Source of the DNA: Myroides injenensis M09-0166
GTDB taxonomy: Bacteria > Bacteroidota > Bacteroidia > Flavobacteriales > Flavobacteriaceae
Reading direction: 5' to 3'
DNA: 50,899 nucleotides
Assembly (NCBI RefSeq): GCF_000246945.1
Contig: NZ_BAEX01000012.1
Coordinates: 1-50,899 of the forward strand
Made by a program: the position numbers and the translations under genes
The notes under the pieces: generated by a model
Told to the model about the DNA's origin: nothing
Databases searched by the model: none
What the model saw: only the letters and a program-made list of their open reading frames with translations
Shown here: piece by piece, positions 1-9,200 of the stretch
Layout of the letters: every line of letters starts with the position of its first letter
Numbering within the stretch: position 1 is the first letter of the stretch

Positions 1-295
1 ACACGTAGTATAATACAGTAACCAATAATACAAATATTGCGATTATCTTAAAACACGTATTTAACTTTTATTTAACTAATTAATATCAATAAACTAAAGT
101 AAACAACACTATTATAATCAACAATTATACTTAAAAGGTATAAAATACGCAACAAAGATATATTTCATCTATATCGATTAATCGTTATTTACTACTCAAC
201 CTATCATTTAAAACTTGATCACAAGTAAAAAAGAAAAGTAAATGAACTAATTTCACTTTAATTGATAAGCAGTAATTGTTCCTTAAATAAGGGAA
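1..295. other. Gene-free left edge
   Basis: Very AT-rich sequence at the window edge. I see no convincing reading frame, RNA gene or repeat in it. It lies downstream of the terminator of the minus-strand operon that begins at 348. Confidence 0.5.
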
Positions 296-327
296 TAAAA
301 AAAAGCGACTCAAATATTGATCGCTTT
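296..327 (-). terminator. Terminator of the eleven-gene operon
   Basis: A 7-bp stem (AAAGCGA at 302-308 pairing with TCGCTTT at 321-327) is followed on the minus strand by a run of eight T. It lies about 20 nt past the stop codon of the J-domain gene, so it closes the operon that starts near 13.1 kb. The stem is short but its position and T-run fit an intrinsic terminator. Confidence 0.65.
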
Positions 328-347
328 ATATAAAAATTAGATTATAA

Positions 348-1301
348 CTATTTTTTAATTTTTAACTGATTATAAGGATCAACATACTGAATTACTATAC
401 CATTTTTAAATACTACGCGATGCTCTCCATAAAACCAAATTTCCTTTCCATCAAAATAATTAGTAGATATAGGCTTACCTTGAATCTCTTGGACATCTTT
501 CATAGAAGAACCAATAGAGAAAAATCTATTCATATTTTTAATATCGGAGTCTTCATTAGAGTTCGTGTCAGCCCCCCTCTGTGGTGCTTCTTCTACTTGC
601 ACTGTTGTATTACTAATAACAGACGATTTATTACTACTTTGGTCTTTAGTATTGCTTGTATTAACTTGTTTCTCAGAAGCATTCTTTAAATTTACTATAC
701 TTTCTTTATCTACTAAATTAACTACTTTATTATCATCAACACTAACTGATTTCTCTTTATCTAAATCATTACTAATTATATTAGATTTCACTTTATCAGG
801 CTGTGTTTTATTCATATTATTATTAGAACTATTCACATCAGGACTAGTAATTTCTTGTAACTCTTCTAATTCGCTGTTTTTTAATTCCTTTGGTATTGAC
901 ACCTTTACGTAATTATAAACGAATCCTAAAAATAACACGACTAAAATTGTCAAAAGTAATTGCCTCTTTTTTACCTTGTTAGTATTATTTTTACGCAATC
1001 TTATTTGATGATGTTCTATTGAGGTTTGTTGCGAAAAGTTATTTCCAACTTTCTGATCTTTCCCCTCCTCTAAAGATTCATTCACCTTTGTAAAACCACA
1101 TTTTATATCATACTGTTCTTTTTTTTCTGAATCACCTAAAACAGCATAAGCATCTTGTACCTCTTTGTATTTTTTTTCATAATACCCATCTTCATATAAA
1201 TTCTTATCAGGCTGATACTTTAAAGAAAGTTTACGATATGCTCTATTTATTTCTGCATGGTTAGCATTTACATCTACTCCTAAAATCTGATAATAATTCA
1301 T
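348..1301 (-). CDS. Membrane-anchored J-domain protein with altered HPD motif
   Basis: Residues 1-69 form a J domain (opening MNYYQILGV), but the HPD tripeptide that normally stimulates Hsp70 ATPase reads QPD at 30-32. A basic stretch precedes one membrane helix at about 115-132, which predicts a cytoplasmic J domain and a periplasmic C-terminus. A low-complexity Asn/Ser/Lys linker follows. Residues 258-317 form a small domain (FFSIGSS, IQGKP, WFYGEHRVVFKNG) resembling short extracytoplasmic modules seen in other bacterial proteins; I know no name for it. This is the last gene of the eleven-gene operon, 9 nt after the protease gene. The obvious partner is the Hsp70-fold protein at 6289-9714. 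The altered HPD suggests it tethers or recruits rather than acting as a normal co-chaperone; that is inference. Confidence 0.8.
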   Translation of the reverse strand: MNYYQILGVDVNANHAEINRAYRKLSLKYQPDKNLYEDGYYEKKYKEVQDAYAVLGDSEKKEQYDIKCGFTKVNESLEEGKDQKVGNNFSQQTSIEHHQIRLRKNNTNKVKKRQLLLTILVVLFLGFVYNYVKVSIPKELKNSELEELQEITSPDVNSSNNNMNKTQPDKVKSNIISNDLDKEKSVSVDDNKVVNLVDKESIVNLKNASEKQVNTSNTKDQSSNKSSVISNTTVQVEEAPQRGADTNSNEDSDIKNMNRFFSIGSSMKDVQEIQGKPISTNYFDGKEIWFYGEHRVVFKNGIVIQYVDPYNQLKIKK

Positions 1302-1310
1302 ATCATTAAA

Positions 1311-1841
1311 CTATTTAAAAATAATTACTCCTCTTTTGTAATTAACTGAGAACTCACCAAATTCTTCTAAAGCACTCTGTCCTAATAAAAGTGGTGCTTC
1401 CAAATTATGTACAACAGAAGCTTTTACATTCTTTAATTTTTTATTTCCAATCTGCACAGTTCTTAAGTTAATAATTGTTCCATCAGCTATACTTCCGTCT
1501 GCTATTATGTATTTAGCTTCTCCCTTTATATCTTCTTTATCTAACTTATTATTTTTCAGTAAATACAAAGCTTCAGTTAACGAAATTGTAACATCACTGG
1601 CACCTGTATCAAAAACAAAAGACATTTCAACTCCGTTAATTCTTACAGGAACGTGATAAACGCCTGCTTGTTTAACCATAGAAACAATGTTTTTATTATT
1701 TGATGTATATCTTGTCTGCTTAGGATAATCCCTCTTTGTGGTTACCTGATGCTTTTTTTCATTACCAGAGCGCGAACAACGACTACAACTAGTTGAAAAA
1801 AAATATAAACTCACAATCATTATTAATAAAAGCCCTCTCAT
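1311..1841 (-). CDS. Retropepsin-like aspartic protease, lipoprotein
   Basis: A 176-residue protein of the clan AA, retropepsin-like family. The catalytic signature FDTGAS lies at 77-82 with Asp78 as the expected catalytic residue, and the C-terminal flap/hydrophobic motif (LLLGQSALEEFG, then VIIF) closes the single protease domain. Members have one domain and are expected to act as homodimers. The N-terminus is a hydrophobic signal followed by STSC, a plausible lipobox with Cys19, so the mature protein probably sits in the periplasm on a lipid anchor. Its start overlaps the stop of the preceding MotB-like gene by 1 nt. Likely substrates, by inference, are the periplasmic parts of its operon partners. 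Confidence 0.82.
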   Translation of the reverse strand: MRGLLLIMIVSLYFFSTSCSRCSRSGNEKKHQVTTKRDYPKQTRYTSNNKNIVSMVKQAGVYHVPVRINGVEMSFVFDTGASDVTISLTEALYLLKNNKLDKEDIKGEAKYIIADGSIADGTIINLRTVQIGNKKLKNVKASVVHNLEAPLLLGQSALEEFGEFSVNYKRGVIIFK

Positions 1842-2524
1842 TATAATTTATTAATATTACCTATTTTAGGTATAATCTGTATTAAAAACTGTTGATTTTC
1901 ACTTTCAATATCAGATCTACCTACACCATTTACACCACTACCTGCTATTTGTAATTCACAAATACTATTGTCAAAATATATGTTATTATTTATCCATAGA
2001 TTATATAGTGCTAGTGCTCTCTCATAACTTAATTCATTGTTATGTTCATAACTATCTTTAGATGCCATGCCTTCAATAATGATCATATACTTAATATTTT
2101 GATTTAGATATTGATTTTTCATTCTTTCAATCAAAAAGAAAATACTATAACCAACTTCTAACAAAAAATCTTTATCATTTGAGTTTATAATACTAGACAT
2201 AGCATCAAACTTTATCTGTCTATTAAGAGCAAAGCGTTTATGTCTCTCATCATATTGAAAGAAATCTGAAGGCAATTCTTTTACAGCATTTTGAATTTCT
2301 ATGATTTTCTGTAATTGATTTTCTGTAGCGAAATATTTTGTCTTTAACTCGTCTAATTCATTCTTTAATTCATTGTTCTTTAATTCGATATCATTTCTAT
2401 CACTATTTTTCTTTTTAGTTACAGCTATAGATAATACAAATAATACTAACATGATAAAAAATAAACTAGTCATTAAATCTGCATAACTTGCCCAAAAAAA
2501 ATTGCTTTGATTTTTCTTTCCCAT
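1841..2524 (-). CDS. MotB/ZorB-like protein with OmpA-type domain (copy 2)
   Basis: The N-terminal helix (WASYADLMTSLFFIML, residues 11-26) matches the MotB/ZorB membrane helix, including the proton-carrying Asp as Asp16. A short coiled coil (about 40-70) unique to this copy leads to a periplasmic OmpA/MotB-type domain (about 85-225) with NNELSYERALAL and a terminal ESENQQFLIQ strand. The position equal to the peptidoglycan-binding Asp of OmpA (GHTD) reads GMAS, so canonical peptidoglycan binding is uncertain. It is a close tandem paralogue of the gene at 2528-3136, 3 nt upstream. With the MotA-like protein at 3136-4497 it should form an ion-driven stator-like complex in the inner membrane. 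Confidence 0.82.
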   Translation of the reverse strand: MGKKNQSNFFWASYADLMTSLFFIMLVLFVLSIAVTKKKNSDRNDIELKNNELKNELDELKTKYFATENQLQKIIEIQNAVKELPSDFFQYDERHKRFALNRQIKFDAMSSIINSNDKDFLLEVGYSIFFLIERMKNQYLNQNIKYMIIIEGMASKDSYEHNNELSYERALALYNLWINNNIYFDNSICELQIAGSGVNGVGRSDIESENQQFLIQIIPKIGNINKL

Positions 2525-2527
2525 ATC

Positions 2528-3136
2528 TTACGTATCTAAATTACCTATTTTTGGAATCACTTGAATTAAGAAGCGTTGATTTTCACTTTCAATATTTGAA
2601 CGCCCTACACCATTGACACCACTTCCTGCAATTTGTAATTCGCAAATCTTGCTGTCAAATTCAATCCCATTATTAATCCAAAGACTATATAATGCTAATG
2701 CCCTTTCATAACTAAGTTCATTATTTCTAAAATACAAGTCTTTTGATGACATACCTTCAATAACTATCATATATCTAATCTCTTGACCTTTATATTTTTC
2801 ATGCATTCTATCAATTAAATTAGATATACTATGTCCTACTTCAAGTAAATATTTCTTATCACTCTCAGCAATATCACTTGACATTTTAACAAAGCTTATT
2901 TGGCGTTTTAATGCAAATCTCTTGTGAGTAAAATCATACTCAAAATATTTTGTTGGTAGCTCTTTTACTGCATTTTGTATATCTGTAATTTTTCTTAATT
3001 GATTCTCGGTTACTTCTTGTTTTTTCTTCATTATAGTAACTGATAAAACAAATAACACCAACATTATAAAGAATAGACTTGTCATCAAATCTGAATAACT
3101 AGCCCAAAAAAAATCTGCTTTTTTATGCGCTTTCAT
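2528..3136 (-). CDS. MotB/ZorB-like protein with OmpA-type domain (copy 1)
   Basis: 202 residues. The single N-terminal helix (WASYSDLMTSLFFIML) carries the conserved proton-channel residue as Asp16. The C-terminal OmpA/MotB-type domain contains NNELSYERALALY and AGSGVNGVGRS, nearly identical to the neighbouring copy at 1841-2524. The copies differ mainly near the membrane: this one lacks the extra coiled-coil segment. As in the other copy, the OmpA peptidoglycan Asp is replaced (GMSS). Its start codon overlaps the stop of the MotA-like gene by 1 nt, which suggests coupled translation. Two distinct B subunits next to one A subunit suggest a heterodimeric core in the stator; that is inference. 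Confidence 0.82.
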   Translation of the reverse strand: MKAHKKADFFWASYSDLMTSLFFIMLVLFVLSVTIMKKKQEVTENQLRKITDIQNAVKELPTKYFEYDFTHKRFALKRQISFVKMSSDIAESDKKYLLEVGHSISNLIDRMHEKYKGQEIRYMIVIEGMSSKDLYFRNNELSYERALALYSLWINNGIEFDSKICELQIAGSGVNGVGRSNIESENQRFLIQVIPKIGNLDT

Positions 3137-4497
3137 TAAATAAAACTAATAACAAAATAAATGATAAAGCTTATTGCTACAATACTACCTGTAGAGGCAA
3201 AAATATAAAGTAAAACTTTCAACAATTTGTCTTGAGCAAAGGGTTGATTACTTTGCGTTTTAATTCCTTGTTGATTTAGTAAACTCTTTTCTACTATACT
3301 TACTAATTCACTAAAAGAAGTCTCAATTTTTGTATTAACTTCTTTTGTATTCTCTTTAAAAGTTTTTACTAGTTCTTCATGTTCCACAGCAATACCGGTA
3401 TTAACTGTAATAAACAACTCATCTAATCTACTTATTAAGCCGTTCATTTTCTGCTCAACTTCAGTGCTATATATCTCAACTTGTGGCTTTAAAGCTTCTA
3501 TGGCTTCTGTCCCTTTTAGCTTTTCAAATGTCGAAATTGCTTGATTGTTAAACAATTCATATGCTTTTTTAAAGCTACTATCAAAATCTATTAATTGTTC
3601 TTCCATCATTTCTTTTCGATCGCCAATTTGTTTTAGCTCATTTCTAGTCAACATAATTAGCTCCTTATTTACTGAAGAAGCTGATTTTAAACTCTCTGCA
3701 ATCTCAACAAAATCATTTGTACGATCCAATTGTTTTAATATAACTCCATTTAACTCTTTTGAATTTGCTACAAAACCATTAATGTTGTTTAAATAATCTT
3801 GGAAGACTGCGAACCTAGAAGAACTCTCTTTTAATTCTTTTAGCACGTTTACATTGATATTGGCCAATTGGGCAACGTCAACTTTCTTCAATTCTTCCAT
3901 TATCATAACCTGACTATCAAAACTTCCTTTTATTCCATGTAGAACATCTTTAAACTCAACAACATTATCACTAAAGGTTTCATTAAATTTCATTAAATTA
4001 CTTTGCAACAAGTAAATACTAGATGCTGTGTTCTGACTCAGTACAGGTAATAAGTTTGTTTGAATCCATGAAAAGAATTGATTCTTTAAAAACTCCGCAC
4101 TATTTCTTGATCCTTTAAATAACCAACCAGAGAGATAAGTTGTTAATAATAATCCTACAAAAGAAGCTATCATAGCGATTTTAACACCACTTATTAATAT
4201 ATCAACTGAACTACCAAACTCATCACTAGATACACTTGGAATCATAAATAATCCCACCACTATACCAAGCATTGTCCCCATTAGCCCTAAATATAATGGT
4301 ATAGGTATTTGGGCATTTATCTCCTCTTCTACAGCATCAGTATTTCTATCTACAATGTCTTTAATCAAATTAAAATCGCTAACAGCTCCTTTATTCTTTA
4401 TTAAATATGTATTGACAGAATCTTGAATATTATTGTATACGATTGAGTTCCTATTTTCACAATTAACAATTGTTATTTCTATGTATTTATTTTCCAT
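3136..4497 (-). CDS. MotA/TolQ/ZorA-like ion-channel protein
   Basis: 453 residues. Two adjacent helices, 66-86 (LGLMGTMLGIVVGL) and 102-122 (LISGVKIAMIASFVGLLLTT), match the MotA/TolQ/ExbB channel pair. A long, probably helical region (about 130-420) follows, with a third membrane helix at the extreme C-terminus (about 425-453). The long tail recalls ZorA of the Zorya defence system, but ZorA is not known to me to end in a membrane helix, and the other Zorya genes are absent. It is followed directly by two MotB-like genes, so a proton- or sodium-driven A5B2-type complex is likely. Assignment rests on the helix motifs and the neighbours. Confidence 0.75.
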   Translation of the reverse strand: MENKYIEITIVNCENRNSIVYNNIQDSVNTYLIKNKGAVSDFNLIKDIVDRNTDAVEEEINAQIPIPLYLGLMGTMLGIVVGLFMIPSVSSDEFGSSVDILISGVKIAMIASFVGLLLTTYLSGWLFKGSRNSAEFLKNQFFSWIQTNLLPVLSQNTASSIYLLQSNLMKFNETFSDNVVEFKDVLHGIKGSFDSQVMIMEELKKVDVAQLANINVNVLKELKESSSRFAVFQDYLNNINGFVANSKELNGVILKQLDRTNDFVEIAESLKSASSVNKELIMLTRNELKQIGDRKEMMEEQLIDFDSSFKKAYELFNNQAISTFEKLKGTEAIEALKPQVEIYSTEVEQKMNGLISRLDELFITVNTGIAVEHEELVKTFKENTKEVNTKIETSFSELVSIVEKSLLNQQGIKTQSNQPFAQDKLLKVLLYIFASTGSIVAISFIIYFVISFI

Positions 4498-4506
4498 TTA
4501 TTACAA

Positions 4507-5109
4507 TTATGAAAATTTTATTTGACTTTTTTGACTTATTTTCCAATTCCCTTCAATATAATGAGCGACCCCAGGTTTTAATTCTATAATTAAATTATTA
4601 GATGAATAGTTATTTTTAACCTCACAACCAGAATCAATATAAAATGTATGATTAAAAATATACATTGGAATTTTTTCTGCATTATTTACTAAACTAAAAT
4701 TAGCAGTATTATCAGAAATATTATACAATTTATAAACAGCCTTAGATTGACTTTCTTGACTGATAAACTCTCCACTAATAGGCGCCCCATAGTACAACAC
4801 TCCAGATTCCTGAGCTTCATAATCAGGATTACTATCATTAAGCATTATCTCTTTATCTCTGTATTTGAAATTTTTTAAATTGGCATAAATTTTTTCTAAG
4901 GGGAGTTTTGCTATTTCACTCTCAGTTAAATATATTTTTTCAGTTTTAAACTCATCTAAATTTGGAACGACATTCTTATAGTAGGATATTCTTCGTTTAA
5001 CATTAAAAAAAACTTTAATCTGTAATGCTATAATTATTACTATAATTAATAAAATTAAGATATTGTGTATCCCTTCAAAAAAAGTTGGAAATGTTTCTTG
5101 TGTTTCCAT
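4507..5109 (-). CDS. Membrane protein with shared C-terminal domain (short form)
   Basis: 200 residues that I cannot assign to a known family. One membrane helix lies at about 15-34, acidic on the N-terminal side and basic (VKRR) on the C-terminal side, which predicts a cytoplasmic C-terminus. Residues about 103-200 match the last 100 residues of the upstream neighbour (5115-6287): both have a Tyr-rich strand with AP then G-F, then AVY-L, an IF...YI..GC segment, and end W-I..K..I.F. The gene lies between that neighbour and the MotA-like gene with 5- and 9-nt gaps. The shared domain may contact the Hsp70-like or tubulin-like proteins; this is inference. Confidence 0.65.
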   Translation of the reverse strand: METQETFPTFFEGIHNILILLIIVIIIALQIKVFFNVKRRISYYKNVVPNLDEFKTEKIYLTESEIAKLPLEKIYANLKNFKYRDKEIMLNDSNPDYEAQESGVLYYGAPISGEFISQESQSKAVYKLYNISDNTANFSLVNNAEKIPMYIFNHTFYIDSGCEVKNNYSSNNLIIELKPGVAHYIEGNWKISQKSQIKFS

Positions 5110-5114
5110 TATAG

Positions 5115-6287
5115 TTATATGAATTGTATTTTACATTTTTTTGTTATAGACCAGCCATTTGCTGTTTTACTTGCCTCTCCTTTTTCTAATACCCGTATAT
5201 CTTTAGTATCCTTATTAGGTGAATTTTCACAAACACACCCACAATTGATATATTCATCCATACTAAAAATTAAAGTTGATATTAAATTTTTATCATTAAT
5301 ATCTAGTTCGAAAGAAGCATGATACTCATCTATTTTTTGTAAAGAATAAACAGCGTCTTTTTGCTTTGCTATAGCAGTAAATACGCCATTCTCTGGGGCA
5401 TAAAAATATATTAATGTATGTTCAATCCTTTTTGGAGACTCTACTATTGTCTGCTTATTTTCTTGTTTGATAGCATCAATATTTTGCTTTAAATCTTTAC
5501 TTGTTTTTGTTTCTATACTTGCTTTTAAAGACGTATTTTCTTGTTTAAGAGCCTTAATTTTTTTATGTAATTCTGTTATCTCAGAATCTATTTTTATTTT
5601 ATCAACTAATGGTTCTTGTATAGTTAAATAATTAGAGTTACTAGTTTTATTTTTTGCTTTTTTATTACTTAATGCAGTTATAAAAACATGTACAAATACT
5701 CCTAATATAAAACAACAAATAGCAATTAAAACAACATACTTAGTTGCTAATCCAGATTTTTTATCGGCAGCTTTTACTTCTGTTTTTACTATTTTTTTTG
5801 TTTTTTCACTTACAATATCTTTGGGATTTTCTACCTCTTCTTGATTTGTATCTACTTTTAACTCTGCTAATAATTTTAGAGACTGTAAATCATTTTTATA
5901 AATACTAATCCTATCATTTTTACTAAAAAAATCGTTAAACTCTAGGTACTTCTTGTCATTAAAAATACCTTCTTCAAAATAAGAGATTTCAATAAGGGTA
6001 CCATCATCTCTAAATTTAACAAACTCTTTATAAAGTGCTTCTGTTTTAGATTTCGGTGTAAATTCTTTTTCTTCTTTTTCTTTAAATCCCTCAAGGGTTA
6101 CATATTTATTATGTACTTTAATAGAATCCCCTTTTGCCTGATTTATAGACATTTGTAAGCAATAAACCCCAATTGTATTTACTAACTTACTTTTTTGTTC
6201 ATTACTTATTTTTTGTGTATTTTGACTAATAATAATATTACTAGTCAAAACACATAAAATCAAAAATATTTGCTTTACCAATCCCAT
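5115..6287 (-). CDS. Membrane protein with coiled coil and shared C-terminal domain (long form)
   Basis: I place the start at the ATG at 6287, not 6317: it follows the upstream stop with a 1-nt gap like its neighbours, and the protein then opens with a clean signal sequence (MGLVKQIFLILCVLTSN). In this 390-residue version an N-terminal, probably periplasmic, segment (about 25-180) precedes a membrane helix at 183-205. A Lys-rich flank follows, then a coiled coil (about 220-275) and a C-terminal domain (291-390) homologous to that of the adjacent gene at 4507-5109, ending WSITKKCKIQF. The predicted topology puts the shared domain in the cytoplasm, with the Hsp70-fold and tubulin-fold proteins. 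I recognise no known family. Confidence 0.65.
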   Translation of the reverse strand: MGLVKQIFLILCVLTSNIIISQNTQKISNEQKSKLVNTIGVYCLQMSINQAKGDSIKVHNKYVTLEGFKEKEEKEFTPKSKTEALYKEFVKFRDDGTLIEISYFEEGIFNDKKYLEFNDFFSKNDRISIYKNDLQSLKLLAELKVDTNQEEVENPKDIVSEKTKKIVKTEVKAADKKSGLATKYVVLIAICCFILGVFVHVFITALSNKKAKNKTSNSNYLTIQEPLVDKIKIDSEITELHKKIKALKQENTSLKASIETKTSKDLKQNIDAIKQENKQTIVESPKRIEHTLIYFYAPENGVFTAIAKQKDAVYSLQKIDEYHASFELDINDKNLISTLIFSMDEYINCGCVCENSPNKDTKDIRVLEKGEASKTANGWSITKKCKIQFI

Positions 6288-6288
6288 T

Positions 6289-9200
6289 CTATTTCTCATT
6301 ATCGTTAAAAGCATCAAATAACATATTATTTATAGTCCCTTTTAATGGATAAAAGAATAAAGTTTCCTCCAAACTAGCTTGTTGATTTCCATTTTGAGAC
6401 TTTAGAGAATTTTTAAATTCCACACCATAATATCCTTTAGCTTGTTTTAACAAAGAATTCTTATACAATGAAAGTTTTTCTGAAGGAATACCAAAATTTT
6501 CTTGGAATGAATAACGCTTATTTAAATTAAACATCCATTCTACAAATTCATTATATTCATTTAAACGATCAAGAATAAATTCTGGGTCTTCAGCCTCTTT
6601 ATAATTCAAATCTCTTAAAATCCCCTCATCATTAATTTTCTCATAGATATATTTAACTTTATCTAACTTTATATCAGCCTCCTCGGTTTCTAGTAATAAT
6701 GCCCCTTTACAACTTATTTCTTTTACCTTATCTGTAATTTCTATTTGTATTTCAATAGTAGGATCTTGATAAATGTTTTGAAAAATTATACTTACATACT
6801 CACTCAATAAAGTCTTTTGTTTTGAAGAATCTAGTATATTAAGAATTTTTGATCCTGTACCACTAAAAGTAAAAAATGCAGGAGAAATAATTTCTTTAGC
6901 CTTCATAGTTTTAGCTATATAGTAAACAATACTAGTAACAAAGACTAATGGACCAATCTTTAGCTCATTATCATTTATTAATTTTTGACTAAAAGCATGA
7001 TTTTCAATAAAGTCTGGTCTATTCTCTAAAGAGAATAAAAAGGATACAAATTCTTCAGATTTATTTTTAGATAAAATATCACTAGCAATTTGGCTTAAAT
7101 AACTAAGCTCTTGATTATCAGAAAAGACTTTATTATATATGCTATTATATTTATTTACATAAGCATTCTTATTAGCCTGAGTATTACTAGCATCCCCAAA
7201 TAAATTATTTGCTGCAAACCTAAATGAACTTAATAAATTTGCAGAATCATTAGTAAAAACAACTACATCTGTAGTACCTCCTCCAATATCAACTGAAACT
7301 ACCGAATTACTCATAGATTGGATACCTTGAGTTTTATAAAAATGGTAAGGAGCAATAGCCTCTGTCACACTAACTAAATTGTCACTGTTATTATTAAAAT
7401 ATTTTTTAAATAACTTATTCCAACTATTGTCTAACTGTACTAAATTAAACTTACTCATACTTGTTGGATAAAGCCATCTCAATTCTACAGTATTTAAATC
7501 ACCTTCATTTAAAATTACTTTATTGTACATTAAAAACATTAACGTTTCTAAATACCCCTCTACCTTCACTTGATCTTCTGTTTTGGAACCAAATTGAGTC
7601 CATTTTAAGTCAGTTTTTATATCATCAACCTTAGTACTATCAATTCTCTTAGTATAATGAAATGGTATAGTAAAATCTGCTAAAGCATCACACTTTCCTT
7701 GAAGGTTTAAATTCAAATTATGTGATAAGACTGTACGTTGAGGAAAAAAGAATTCACCAGTATTTTCAATTAAATCAGGTAAAAATTCCTTTAAAATAGT
7801 ATCATCTAATGCCTTATTTTTTGGAGATTTTAAATATCTCTTAGTCTGCTTATTCTCTTTATCATAAGACTTTATAAGTTGCACATCATTCTGGGTAATC
7901 TCAAATGGAATAGGGTTTTTATTTACAGAGGTAGAATATTCAATATGAGTATTAGTGGTTCCAAAATCCACAGCAAACTTATATCCTATACTATTTGACT
8001 TTCCTTTAATCCAATTTGGAATCATAACTCCTTTTGCTGTTCCAGCTAATACTTGAATCACATCAAACTCATTATTAACCACATAGAATTCTGAGCTTAT
8101 TCCTTGACCAGTAGAACTCTTTGTTTGACGAACTTTTTTATCTGTAGAAATACATTCGCCATTTTTAACTAAGTTGACCCGAGCAGTGGTCTCGCATATA
8201 TTTTCATTATCAAAAAGAGCAACTCTATAAAAGTCTTTTCCTCCATGATATTTAATTATTGGAGTCATTGCCAAAACCATAGAATAATTATAAATCGCTC
8301 CTTTATTATTTGCTATATCAGGTTGTTTGGTATTGAAATCCCCCCCTGTTATATAATCTCTTTGATATACAATAACATTATTTCCTTGTATTGGTATACG
8401 AAGAGTCACTGCGATATACTTATGCCCATCGGCACCTCGTTCCTTAATTTCTAATACATTCTGTCCATTGATTTTCTGTGTTAAAAAATCATATGTAAAG
8501 TATTTAAAAAATTCTTCCTTTAAAGGAAGTAAATAACCAGAAGTACTATTTTCATCTTCATAGACTAAATTACCAGTTTGAAATCCTTTTGAATTCAATG
8601 GATATGGTAAGCTAATAATATATTCTTCTAAAAAATCAGATACTGTCAAATATGGATATTGCGTACCATCAAACGGTAATATTCTTTTATCTAAAGGATT
8701 ATTATCATAATAAGGAGCTTTATTATTTCTATCCCAATTTGCTTTAACATAAGTTAAATCACTAGAGAACACATCCACTGGAAGTACTAAAGGTAAATTT
8801 TCACTATTTATAACTGAAACATTCGGTTTAATAACAAATCCGCTATAATCTTGTATTTCCCCAAGATTAACTACTTTTTTATATAAAGCAATACCTAAGG
8901 TTTCAACAAAGTTATTTGCATTATCAGTGGTTATTTTTTCATATCCTGCTTGCTGTAGACTTTGAGCAGTCAAATTATTAATTAAATTTTTATCACCTGG
9001 ATTTATCAATGTGTAATTCAAATCCAAATATTTACAAAATGCTGGAAATAAGCTATAGGAATTCTCAACACTTTTCATCAAAGCATGTAAATACACTTGA
9101 AAATCAATATTTCTTTGATAAAGCGGAGTTATACTAGAGAATATTTGTCTATTCCCAAAAAAAACATCTATTTCTCCTTGATAATTATTAGCCGTTGTAG

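Noticed and set aside
3136-4497. Calling the MotA-like and MotB-like genes a Zorya defence system
   Set aside because: Zorya needs ZorC/ZorD or ZorE effectors beside ZorA/ZorB. None is present, the MotA-like protein has an additional C-terminal helix, and the neighbours are different.
6288-6317. Extended start of the long membrane protein at 6317
   Set aside because: It would overlap the Hsp70-fold gene and place extra residues before a good signal sequence; the ATG at 6287 fits better.
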